Shown here: piece by piece, positions 32,871 through 40,690 of the stretch
Layout: each line of letters opens with the position of its first letter
Position numbering within the stretch: position 1 is the stretch's first letter
Source of the DNA: an uncultured Treponema sp.
Lineage (GTDB): Bacteria > Spirochaetota > Spirochaetia > Treponematales > Treponemataceae
DNA: 64,000 nucleotides
Assembly: GCA_934718065.1 (NCBI GenBank)
Contig: CAKUZR010000012.1
Coordinates: forward strand, 1-64,000
Reading direction: 5' to 3'
Position numbers and translations under genes: made by a program
The notes under the pieces: generated by a model
Seen by the model: only the letters and a program-made list of their open reading frames with translations
What the model was told of the DNA's origin: nothing
Database searches by the model: none

Positions 32871-32954
32871 ATATTTTATAGATTACTACGAATACAAGAA
32901 TTATTCAACTTTAAAACTATGAAATTAAGTAGAAAAACTTTATAAAATCAAACT

Positions 32955-33218
32955 ATGGCTTTCTGGGATAAAGTTGAAATTTTAAGAAAAGAGCAGAACA
33001 CATCTTACCGCTGGATTGCAAGCCAGATGGGCGTTTCAGAAACTACAGTTTCAAGCATGAGGAAAGCCGGAACCGAGCCGCGCGCCGGGGAAGCCGTAAA
33101 AATCGCGAAAGCTTTAGGCACAACAGTTGAATCGCTGGTCGGCTCTGACTCCGAGGAATATTTTCACAAGTACAAAAAACTAAAAGATGAAATCATGTTC
33201 ATTCTGGAAAAATACTAA
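32955..33218 (+). CDS. XRE-family helix-turn-helix regulator
   Basis: The 87-residue protein is essentially one HTH_3/Cro domain: WDKVEILRKEQNTSYRWIAS then QMGVSETTVSSMRKAGTEPR and AVKIAKALGTTVESLVG, followed by a short C-terminal helix (FHKYKKLKDEIMFILEKY) that could dimerise. No Shine-Dalgarno sequence is seen. TATAAA lies 8 nt before the ATG, suggesting a leaderless message, although the -35 is weak. It probably controls itself and the divergent caspase-like gene through the palindrome between them. Confidence 0.82.
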   Translation: MAFWDKVEILRKEQNTSYRWIASQMGVSETTVSSMRKAGTEPRAGEAVKIAKALGTTVESLVGSDSEEYFHKYKKLKDEIMFILEKY

Positions 33219-33270
33219 ACTGAACCTGGTTCAAAAACATCACCTCCCCTGCCAGAATTTCACCGGACAC

Positions 33271-33300
33271 AAAAAAGCCCCGGCATTTTCTGCCAGGGCT
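33271..33300 (-). terminator. Intrinsic terminator of gltX
   Basis: On the minus strand AGCCCTGGCA pairs with TGCCGGGGCT around GAAAA, followed by TTTTTT, 29 nt past the gltX stop. Confidence 0.85.
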
Positions 33301-33328
33301 CCGCTAAAATATCCGAAAATCAGGACAA

Positions 33329-34906
33329 TTAAAATTCCTTCAACGTACGGTCAATTCTTTCAATTGATTTTTCAACGCCCAAAATAAGGATTGAGCCGAT
33401 AAGCGGCGGCGAAACACGGCTTCCTGTAACAGCCATGCGGATTGGCATCATAAAATCGCCGAGCTTTATGCCTAGCTTTTCAGCAGTTTCTTTCGCAAGA
33501 TTTTCGCTTGCCTCGTGGTCAAGAGACGGAAGCTGGCGCACAAAATCTTTCGCGGCTTCAAGAACTTCCTTTGTTTTCGCCTCGTCCAGACGCTTAGGAA
33601 CAATCTGGTCTTTTGCAGGAACTGCCGGCTCAGTGAACAAAAAGTGAACCATTTCCGCGGCATCTGTAAGATACTTAAGGCGTTCCTTGATAAGCGGCAT
33701 AAGCGCAAGAAGCTTTTCCTTCACATCAGCGGAAGTCATGTTCATTGACTTGTCAACGCAAACCGGCTCGCCGTCATCACCAAGCGCAATTCCGGAATAC
33801 TCAGGGCCAACTTTCGGCGCAGGCTGAGGATTTTCAGGATTTATTTCAAGCGCGGCATCGCCAGTTCCAGTAATGAACGGCAAAGTCCACTTGTAAAGCT
33901 CCTCGTCGCTCAACATTCTGATGTAGTTTCCGTTGTAATATTCAAGTTTCTTGTAGTCAAAAACAGCCGGCGCCTTGTTCAAATGCTCCAGTTTGAAAGA
34001 CTTCGCAAGCTCCTCCAGCGTGTAGAATTCCTTTCCTTCCTCGTAAGAGCAGCCGAGCATAGCAACGTAGTTCACAATCGCCTGCGGAAGATATCCGCGC
34101 GCACGGAATTCATTCACCGAAGTAGAGCCATGCCGCTTTGAAAGTTTTTTTCCGTCCTGTCCGTTCACCATCGGAAGGTGGCAGAATTCAGGATGCTCCC
34201 AGCCAAAAGCGCGGTACATCTGAACGTGCAGCGGAGTTGAAGGAATCCACTCCTGGGCGCGCATTACGTGGCTGATTTTCATAAAATGGTCGTCAACAAT
34301 ATTCGCAAGATGATAAGTCGGGAATCCGTCAGACTTAAGCAGAACCGGATCCGGCGAAATATCCTCGTTTTTCCATTCAATATCGCCAAGAATGTGGTCG
34401 TGGAATTTCGTAGTTCCTTCCATCGGCACCTTCAGGCGGATTACATAAGGTTTTCCAGCCTCAAGATTCGCCTTCACTTCCTCAGGAGTAAGATGCCGGC
34501 AGTTTCTGTCGTAGCCAGGAGCCATTTTGTTTTCAGTCTGAATTTTTCTAATCCGGTCAAGACGCTCCGCATCGCAGAAACAGTAATAAGCCTCGCCCTT
34601 TTCCACAAGCTCCATCGCATATTTCTTGTAAAGCTCAAAACGCTCGCTCTGAACATAAGGACCGTACGGACCGCCTTTGTCGCCGCCTTCATCCCATTCA
34701 ATTCCAAGCCACGCCATTGTGTCGTACAAATTTTTCACATATTTTTCGTCATAACGGGTGCGGTCAGTATCCTCAAGCCGAAGAATAAATTTTCCGCCCT
34801 TTGAGCGCGCGTAAAGATAATTAAAAAGCGCAGTTCTTACTCCGCCAATGTGCTGCATTCCAGTCGGAGAAGGCGCGTAACGAACACGAACTTCATTTTC
34901 GTTCAT
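33329..34906 (-). CDS. gltX: Glutamyl-tRNA synthetase
   Basis: The 525-residue class-I synthetase charges tRNA-Glu. ATG 34906 (AGAGG upstream) places VRVRYAPSPTGMQHIGG, with the HIGH-equivalent, at the N-terminus; an in-frame ATG at 34939 adds 11 unconserved residues. LRLEDTDRTRY, the tRNA-binding region, the KMSKS-equivalent GKKLSKRHGSTSV and a helical anticodon-binding C-terminus follow. It is monocistronic with its own terminator. Confidence 0.95.
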   Translation of the reverse strand: MNENEVRVRYAPSPTGMQHIGGVRTALFNYLYARSKGGKFILRLEDTDRTRYDEKYVKNLYDTMAWLGIEWDEGGDKGGPYGPYVQSERFELYKKYAMELVEKGEAYYCFCDAERLDRIRKIQTENKMAPGYDRNCRHLTPEEVKANLEAGKPYVIRLKVPMEGTTKFHDHILGDIEWKNEDISPDPVLLKSDGFPTYHLANIVDDHFMKISHVMRAQEWIPSTPLHVQMYRAFGWEHPEFCHLPMVNGQDGKKLSKRHGSTSVNEFRARGYLPQAIVNYVAMLGCSYEEGKEFYTLEELAKSFKLEHLNKAPAVFDYKKLEYYNGNYIRMLSDEELYKWTLPFITGTGDAALEINPENPQPAPKVGPEYSGIALGDDGEPVCVDKSMNMTSADVKEKLLALMPLIKERLKYLTDAAEMVHFLFTEPAVPAKDQIVPKRLDEAKTKEVLEAAKDFVRQLPSLDHEASENLAKETAEKLGIKLGDFMMPIRMAVTGSRVSPPLIGSILILGVEKSIERIDRTLKEF

Positions 34907-35009
34907 AAAATCAAACCTCTGTTTCAAATCATTTTTCAAACAAAATTTCTATCATTATAATAAAAAACGGACGGTTTCTCAATGGAAACTTTTTTCATCA
35001 TTTTTTTTC

Positions 35010-35090
35010 TGGCAAGCCGGCAGCAAGCTGCCGTCGGGCTTTGCGGGGTTCCGGCTTCCGCCTCATTGCTCCGCTGCGCTCCGCAAAAAG
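35010..35090 (+). repeat. GC-rich intergenic element (family C, copy 2)
   Basis: It starts with a CGGCAGC/GCTGCCG hairpin (about 35020-35036) and continues with a GC-rich run (GGGCTTTGCGGGG, CGGCTTCCGCC, GCTCCGCTGCGCTCCGC) resembling the minus strand of 10255-10364. It occupies most of the gap between gltX and the phosphatase gene. Confidence 0.45.
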
Positions 35091-35107
35091 CCTTGCGGCT
35101 TTCCCCT

Positions 35108-35575
35108 TCAATCCCTCTTGCGTCCGCCTGCAAGACTGTCCAGCAAAGCGTTCAGACCGGTTTCCAAATCCCTGTAGGTTTCATCAAAATTGCCAGTATA
35201 CCAAGGATCTGCAATATCCTTGTCCTTTCCGGCGTAAGTCATAAGCAGCTTTATCTTGTCGTCCGGGTCCTTGTTCCATTCACGCTGCATATAGTAAAGA
35301 TTTTCCATGTCCATTCCAATCAAAAGGTCAAACCAGGAATAATCCTCCTGCGAAATTCTGCGCGCCCGGCGTTTTTCAAAAGGAACATCCATCTGCAAAA
35401 GCTTCTGCTTCGCTCCGCTGTGCATATCGTTTCCAATCTCCTCCGAGCTAGTCGCCGCTGACTCAACCAGAAAATCCTTTTCCAGCCCGCGCTCCCTGAC
35501 CATCTTCTTAAACATAAATTCCGCCATCGGCGAACGGCAAATATTCCCATGGCACACAAACAAAATCTTCTTCAT
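35108..35575 (-). CDS. Low-molecular-weight protein-tyrosine phosphatase
   Basis: The 155-residue protein has the LMW-PTP P-loop at the N-terminus, VCHGNICRSPMAEF (Cys8-x5-Arg14), and the general-acid loop DPWYTGNFDETY. Spacing and length (about 150-160) are standard. It dephosphorylates phosphotyrosine (or phosphoarginine) residues; in many bacteria it partners tyrosine kinases of capsule synthesis. No kinase gene is near. It diverges from the small membrane-exporter gene. Confidence 0.92.
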   Translation of the reverse strand: MKKILFVCHGNICRSPMAEFMFKKMVRERGLEKDFLVESAATSSEEIGNDMHSGAKQKLLQMDVPFEKRRARRISQEDYSWFDLLIGMDMENLYYMQREWNKDPDDKIKLLMTYAGKDKDIADPWYTGNFDETYRDLETGLNALLDSLAGGRKRD

Positions 35576-35662
35576 TCCCCAATCCTACCACAAACAAAAA
35601 AATATTGCACCTTGCAAGGCCGGGATGTTTTCAAAATCGGGAATTGCCGTTATTATAGTTTT

Positions 35663-36166
35663 ATGGTTACAAAATATCTTGCGATTTTTTTTATTTCGAT
35701 GGTTCCGCTGATTGAGCTGCGCGGCGCGATTCCTGTGGCTGCGGCGATGGGGCTTATGCCTGCTGACAGTGTTTCAAGGATTGTTTTTGCGTATGCGCTG
35801 TGCATTTTAGGAAACATGGTTCCTGTTCCGTTTATTTATCTTTTTGCACGGAAATTCCTGGAATGGGGACAGGACAAGAAAATTATCGGCGGCGCATGCA
35901 GATTTTTTTTAACAAAGGGCAAGCGCGGCGGCGAGAAGCTTCAGGAAAAGGCCGGCCGCGGTCTGTTTGTGGCTCTGTTCATTTTTGTGGGCATTCCGCT
36001 TCCGGGAACAGGCGCATGGACCGGAACTTTGGCGGCAAGCCTTCTGGACATGAATTTCAAGGAAACGATTGTGGCTGTAATCTGCGGAGTTCTTCTTGCA
36101 GGAATTATTATGCTTGCGGTAAGCCTTGGCGCTTTTGGAGCAATCCAGGCGTTGTTCACAAGATAA
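35663..36166 (+). CDS. Small multidrug export (Sm_multidrug_ex) membrane protein
   Basis: From ATG 35663 the protein has 167 residues with four or five membrane segments. The family signature is MVPLIELRGAIPVAAAMG in the first segment and LFIFVGIPLPGTGAWTGTL in the middle. The family name implies efflux, but experimental support is thin. A longer frame from 35549 would overlap the divergent phosphatase start and lacks similarity, so I reject it. TATTAT lies 6 nt before the ATG and no Shine-Dalgarno sequence is present, again hinting at a leaderless message, although the -35 is poor. Confidence 0.8.
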   Translation: MVTKYLAIFFISMVPLIELRGAIPVAAAMGLMPADSVSRIVFAYALCILGNMVPVPFIYLFARKFLEWGQDKKIIGGACRFFLTKGKRGGEKLQEKAGRGLFVALFIFVGIPLPGTGAWTGTLAASLLDMNFKETIVAVICGVLLAGIIMLAVSLGAFGAIQALFTR

Positions 36167-36185
36167 GCGGTTTTTGCGCGTAAAA

Positions 36186-36257
36186 TAAGCGGGAGTTGGT
36201 CGTAAAACTACCGAGGTTGACTAAGCGGGCGTTGGTCGTAAAACTACCGAGGTTAGC
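36186..36257 (+). repeat. Two tandem 36-bp repeats
   Basis: Units at 36186-36221 and 36222-36257 share TAAGCGGG, GTTGGTCGTAAAACTACCGA and GGTT. A degenerate piece (TAAGCGGTTTTTGCGCGTAA) precedes them at about 36163. They start 19 nt after the exporter stop. Confidence 0.75.
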
Positions 36258-36303
36258 TACGCCAACCTCGCAGGGCGGCGTTTGAGCCCGCAGAGGGGAT
36301 AGA

Positions 36304-36346
36304 CCGCAACGAAGTGCGGGCGCAAGGGGAGACTTCCCCTTTTTTA
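36304..36346 (+). terminator. Two-hairpin element with terminator (family A, copy 2)
   Basis: CCGCAACGAAGTGCGG (36304-36319) is a 5-bp hairpin. AAGGGGAGACTTCCCC then forms a second hairpin followed by TTTTTT, which should end the exporter transcript before dnaE. Confidence 0.75.
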
Positions 36347-36363
36347 CTTTTTTAGAGGTTTTT

Positions 36364-39300
36364 ATGGCAGATATTCATATTTTTGATCCGGCGCCGGAAG
36401 GAACTCCGGTTTCCAACTTTGTTCATCTTCACGTTCACTCAGACTATTCGCTTCTGGACGGCTGCGCAAAGCTTGACTCGCTGATTGCGCGCGCGAAACA
36501 GCTGAATATGCCGGCTCTTGCGCTCACCGACCACGGCAATATGTTCGGCGTTCTGAATTTTGAGCACATCTGCCATGCAAACGGAATAAATCCGATTGTG
36601 GGATGCGAATTTTACTGCACGGAAGACCATCAGAAAAAACAGAACACGCGGTACGGAAAGCACAATTACCATCTTATTCTGCTTTGCGAAAACGACACTG
36701 GCTACAAAAATATGTGCTGGCTGAATTCGCGGGCGTTCTGCGACGAGGATTCGCTTTACTACGGAAAGCCTAGAATCGATTTTGAAATGCTGAAGCAGTA
36801 CCACGAGGGAATTATCTGTCTTTCTGCATGCGTTGCCGGAGAGCTTCCACAGGCTGTTATAAACGGAAATATGGAGGACGCGGAAAATGTCGCCCGCCGC
36901 TACAAGGAGCTTTTCGGGCCGGACCATTATTATATTGAAATTCAGAACCACGGGCTGCCGGAAGAAAAAATCGCCGCGGAAGGAATGATAAAAATCGCGC
37001 GGAAACTTGACATTCCTCTTGTTGTCACAAACGATATCCACTATATAAACAAGGAAGATTCGGAGGCTCAGCTTGCCTTGAACTGCATCGGGCGCAAGAC
37101 TTTGCTCGACTCGCCGGACAGCGCGGCTAAAAGCATGGGCGGCGCGAACAGGATTTCAGAATGGTACTTTAAAACGGAAGAAGAAATGAAAATGCTTTTT
37201 CCGGAGATTCCGGAAGCGTACGAGAATACTGTAAAAATCGCGAATATGTGCAATCTTACAATCCATCAGTATTCAACGCCGGAACTGAAAGGCTGTCTGC
37301 CGCGTTTTGAGCTTCCAAAGGAATTCCAGACGCACGAGGACTACACAAAGAACCAGGACGATTTTGTCCGCTCAATTGTTGAAAAGGGTCTGCGCCAGCG
37401 TTATCCGGAAATTACTCCGAAAATCCGCGACCGCGCTGAATACGAGCTTGGAATCATCTTCAAGATGGGGTTTTCCGGCTATTTTCTGATTGTATGGGAA
37501 TTCATCAACTGGGCGAAATCCACCTGGGACAACGTGAACAACAAGCCTAAGCCGTATATTCCAATCGGTCCGGGGCGAGGTTCGGGCGCCGGCTCGCTGG
37601 TTGCGTATTCAATGGGAATCACGGACATTGATCCGTTCCGTTTCAACTTGATTTTTGAACGTTTTTTGAATCCTGAGCGCGTTTCAATGCCTGATTTTGA
37701 CGTTGACATGGATTTCGACTACAGGCAGGACATTATCCAGCACACGCGCGACCTTTACGGAGATCCGCAGGTTGGCCACATTGTTACGTTCGGAACGTTG
37801 AAGCCTAAGAACTGTCTTGCGGACGTTGGGCGAATTTTAAATATTCCGCTTTCAATTGTTGCAAAGGTAAAAGCCTGCATTCCGGATTCGCCTAAAGCAA
37901 AGCTGAAGAACGCGTTCGAGCCGCCTACAGAAAAATTTCCGGACGGCGGTCAGCTCATCGCCGTAAAAGAAAATCCAGAGGCAACAATCGGGCTTGACAG
38001 AAATGTTTTTGAACGCTGGATTGCCCTTTGCAAAAAACTGGAAGGAATGAACCGCAACACAGGTCTTCACGCTTCAGGAATGGTAATCGGCCTGACTGCG
38101 CTTCCAGACTGGGCTCCTGTTTTCAAGGATGCAAAAACCGGGGAAGTCGGTGTGCAGTACACAATGGATATTATTGAGCCTTGCGGACTTGTAAAATTCG
38201 ACTATCTTGGACTCAAAACGCTTTCTCTTATACGTTACGCGGAAGATATTATAAACCGCCACAAAAAGCCGGAAGAGCCGGAATTTCTTACGGCAAATGT
38301 CAGCGAAACCGACAGTGAAACGTTCGATCTTTTTGACAAGGGCGATTCTGTCGCTGTCTTTCAGTTTGAGTCTCCGGGAATGCAGAAAATTCTGCGCCAG
38401 GTTGCGCCACGCTGCATAGAAGAGCTTGTCGCCTTGAACGCGCTTTACCGCCCGGGTCCTATGGATTATATTCCTCAGTATATTGAAGGAAAATGGAAGC
38501 CTGAAACAATTCATTACCCTGACCCTTGCCTTGAAGGGCTTCTGAAAGAAACTTACGGCGTAATGGTTTACCAGGAGCAGGTTATGCAGGTTTCCCAGAA
38601 AATCGCGGGATTTTCTCTTGGCGCGGCGGATATGCTGCGGCGCGCGATGGGTAAGAAAAAGCCTGAAGTTCTTATGGGAAAAAAGAAGGAATTTATTGAA
38701 GGCGCGATAAAGCAGGGCTTCACAGAAAAACACGCGGATGAAATTTTTGAAATAATGGTTCCGTTCGCGGGCTACGGATTCAACAAGTCGCACGCCGCGG
38801 CGTACACAGTTCTTGCTTACCGGACTGGATGGCTGAAATGCCATTACCCGGCGGCTTTTATGGCTGCCAACCTTACAAACGAAATTTCCACAACGGACGG
38901 AGTTTCAATTTACATCGCTGAATCAAAGCGCATGGGACTCAAAATCGACCCGCCGGACATAAACGCTTCCTATTCAGAATTCGATGCTGTAGGCGACCAC
39001 ATAATTTTCGCCCTCCGCGGAATGAAAGGAATGGGAAAAGAAGCCGCCGACGCAATTGTAAAAGAGCGCGAGGAGCACGGACCTTACAAGTCATTCATAG
39101 ATTTTCTGGAACGCTGCATTCCTCTTCAGTCTGTAACAAAAGACGAGGAAACCGGCAGGGAGCTGAAAAAAACTCTTATAAACTCAAAAGCAGTTGAAGT
39201 CTGCATTAAAACCGGCGCGTTCGACAAGCTGGGACAGAACCGCCCTACTCTTCTGGCGAACATGGACCGGGCAATCACCTATGTTCAGGACAAAATCAAC

Positions 39301-40080
39301 GGAACAGACAACGGCCAGGGAGACTTGTTCGGCGACACAGATGAAAAAGTCTATGCGGATTTTCAGTTTGAAGAAGTGCCGGACCTTCCGACCTTTGAAA
39401 AGCTTAACATTGAAAAAGAAATCATCGGAACTTACGTTTCCGGGCATCCGCTTGGCGATTTTGAAAAAGTCATCAAAACCTGCGTCACATTGACTTCAAA
39501 AACAATCGCGCGCGCCGCGGAAGAAGACAAAGCCTTCAAGGCGAGCCTTTCCGGAAAAGATTCATGGCAGAACCGGAACGCCGGAAAAGTCTACACAGTT
39601 CTTGGATTTCTGCACAACCTTCATCCGATTGTAACAAAAAAAGCGACGAATATGGCTTTTGCAAAGATGCAGGATTACGACGGCGAATTTGACATGACTT
39701 TCTTCCCGAAAACCTGGGAAACGCTGAAAAACCAGATTCAAGACGGAAATATTTATGCCTTCAAGGGAAAAGTTGACGGTTCGCGCGAGGAGCCAAGTTT
39801 CATCGTGGACAGCCTGGAAGACATTTCCACCCTGAAGCAACATTCAATCCATGAAGTCCATATTTCCCTGGAAAATAATTTCAATTCCGAGCGGGATATT
39901 GCAAAAATGAAAGATTTTTTATTTGGCACAACGGGCAATTGTTCAGTATATTTTCATGTAGATACTTTAAATGGCGCTTACATTGTAAAAGCGAACAGCT
40001 CGCTCACTTGCCCTGCAACGCCGGAAGTTCTTACAAAAATAAAAGACCTGGATTTTGTAAAAGAAGTCTGGTCTGAATAG
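36364..40080 (+). CDS. dnaE: DNA polymerase III alpha subunit
   Basis: This is the replicative polymerase, 1238 residues. The PHP domain comes first (FVHLHVHSDYSLLDGCAKLD, ALTDHGNMFGV, GCEFYC). The polymerase palm has GPGRGSGAGSLVAYSMGITD and the catalytic Asp in SMPDFDVDMDFDYR. Fingers and clamp-binding regions include LYRPGPMDYIPQYI, LRRAMGKKKPEV and GYGFNKSHAAAYTVLAYRTG. The OB-fold and tau-binding tail follow. It is the DnaE1 type rather than PolC. AGAGG precedes the ATG by 7 nt. Confidence 0.97.
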   Translation: MADIHIFDPAPEGTPVSNFVHLHVHSDYSLLDGCAKLDSLIARAKQLNMPALALTDHGNMFGVLNFEHICHANGINPIVGCEFYCTEDHQKKQNTRYGKHNYHLILLCENDTGYKNMCWLNSRAFCDEDSLYYGKPRIDFEMLKQYHEGIICLSACVAGELPQAVINGNMEDAENVARRYKELFGPDHYYIEIQNHGLPEEKIAAEGMIKIARKLDIPLVVTNDIHYINKEDSEAQLALNCIGRKTLLDSPDSAAKSMGGANRISEWYFKTEEEMKMLFPEIPEAYENTVKIANMCNLTIHQYSTPELKGCLPRFELPKEFQTHEDYTKNQDDFVRSIVEKGLRQRYPEITPKIRDRAEYELGIIFKMGFSGYFLIVWEFINWAKSTWDNVNNKPKPYIPIGPGRGSGAGSLVAYSMGITDIDPFRFNLIFERFLNPERVSMPDFDVDMDFDYRQDIIQHTRDLYGDPQVGHIVTFGTLKPKNCLADVGRILNIPLSIVAKVKACIPDSPKAKLKNAFEPPTEKFPDGGQLIAVKENPEATIGLDRNVFERWIALCKKLEGMNRNTGLHASGMVIGLTALPDWAPVFKDAKTGEVGVQYTMDIIEPCGLVKFDYLGLKTLSLIRYAEDIINRHKKPEEPEFLTANVSETDSETFDLFDKGDSVAVFQFESPGMQKILRQVAPRCIEELVALNALYRPGPMDYIPQYIEGKWKPETIHYPDPCLEGLLKETYGVMVYQEQVMQVSQKIAGFSLGAADMLRRAMGKKKPEVLMGKKKEFIEGAIKQGFTEKHADEIFEIMVPFAGYGFNKSHAAAYTVLAYRTGWLKCHYPAAFMAANLTNEISTTDGVSIYIAESKRMGLKIDPPDINASYSEFDAVGDHIIFALRGMKGMGKEAADAIVKEREEHGPYKSFIDFLERCIPLQSVTKDEETGRELKKTLINSKAVEVCIKTGAFDKLGQNRPTLLANMDRAITYVQDKINGTDNGQGDLFGDTDEKVYADFQFEEVPDLPTFEKLNIEKEIIGTYVSGHPLGDFEKVIKTCVTLTSKTIARAAEEDKAFKASLSGKDSWQNRNAGKVYTVLGFLHNLHPIVTKKATNMAFAKMQDYDGEFDMTFFPKTWETLKNQIQDGNIYAFKGKVDGSREEPSFIVDSLEDISTLKQHSIHEVHISLENNFNSERDIAKMKDFLFGTTGNCSVYFHVDTLNGAYIVKANSSLTCPATPEVLTKIKDLDFVKEVWSE

Positions 40081-40088
40081 GATGATTT

Positions 40089-40682
40089 ATGTTGCGAATA
40101 CTTATTAATACCGCCGCCGGCGCAGTTTCCTTATATTCAACGCTCTGCTTTTTCAGAATTCTTATAACATGGATTCCGGCATTGAACTACAGCACAATCG
40201 GAAGATTTCTTTCCTCAATATGCGATCCTTACCTGAACCTTTTTTCAAGGCTTCCGCTCCGCATTGGAATGTTCGACTTCACCGCGATGGTTGCAATCGG
40301 CGCGCTTTACGTTGTTTCCTCAATTCTGGCGAACATAAGCGCGTCCGGCTACATTTCGCTCAGCATGATTCTTGCAAACCTTATAAACATCGTCTGGTCA
40401 ATCGGCTCTTCAATCATAACCGTAATAATGATTATATTTTTTGTGCGCTACCTTGTTTCTATTTTCAGCAGGACAAGCAACCAGTACGACTCTCCGTGGC
40501 AGCGTTTCGACGACGCAATCCGGAATATGGTTTTCAAAATCTGCAACTTTTTTACAGGCGGAAGAAGCGTTTCCTACAAAACGGCCCTGCTGATTGACGC
40601 GATTGCAATGCTTGTAATCCTGGCGGTTTCTTTCTTCCTTCTGAAGTCTGTGCTTTGCCTTGTCAGCTTTATTCCTTTTTAA
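40089..40682 (+). CDS. YggT-family membrane protein with two YggT repeats
   Basis: The 197-residue protein carries two YggT units of paired membrane segments. The first is FFRILITWIPALNYSTIGRF followed by LSSICDPYLNLFSRLPL; the second begins near residue 95 (IIFFVRYLVSIFSRTSNQYD, then SPWQRFDDAIRNMVFKICNF). The exact function of YggT proteins is not established; links to cell division, turgor and membrane transport have been proposed. It lies 8 bp after dnaE and 8 bp before recG, so the three probably share a transcript. Confidence 0.8.
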   Translation: MLRILINTAAGAVSLYSTLCFFRILITWIPALNYSTIGRFLSSICDPYLNLFSRLPLRIGMFDFTAMVAIGALYVVSSILANISASGYISLSMILANLINIVWSIGSSIITVIMIIFFVRYLVSIFSRTSNQYDSPWQRFDDAIRNMVFKICNFFTGGRSVSYKTALLIDAIAMLVILAVSFFLLKSVLCLVSFIPF

Positions 40683-40690
40683 TCAAAAAA

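Noticed and set aside
35549..35662. N-terminal extension of the small exporter
   Set aside because: It overlaps the divergent phosphatase start and lacks hydrophobic or family character.
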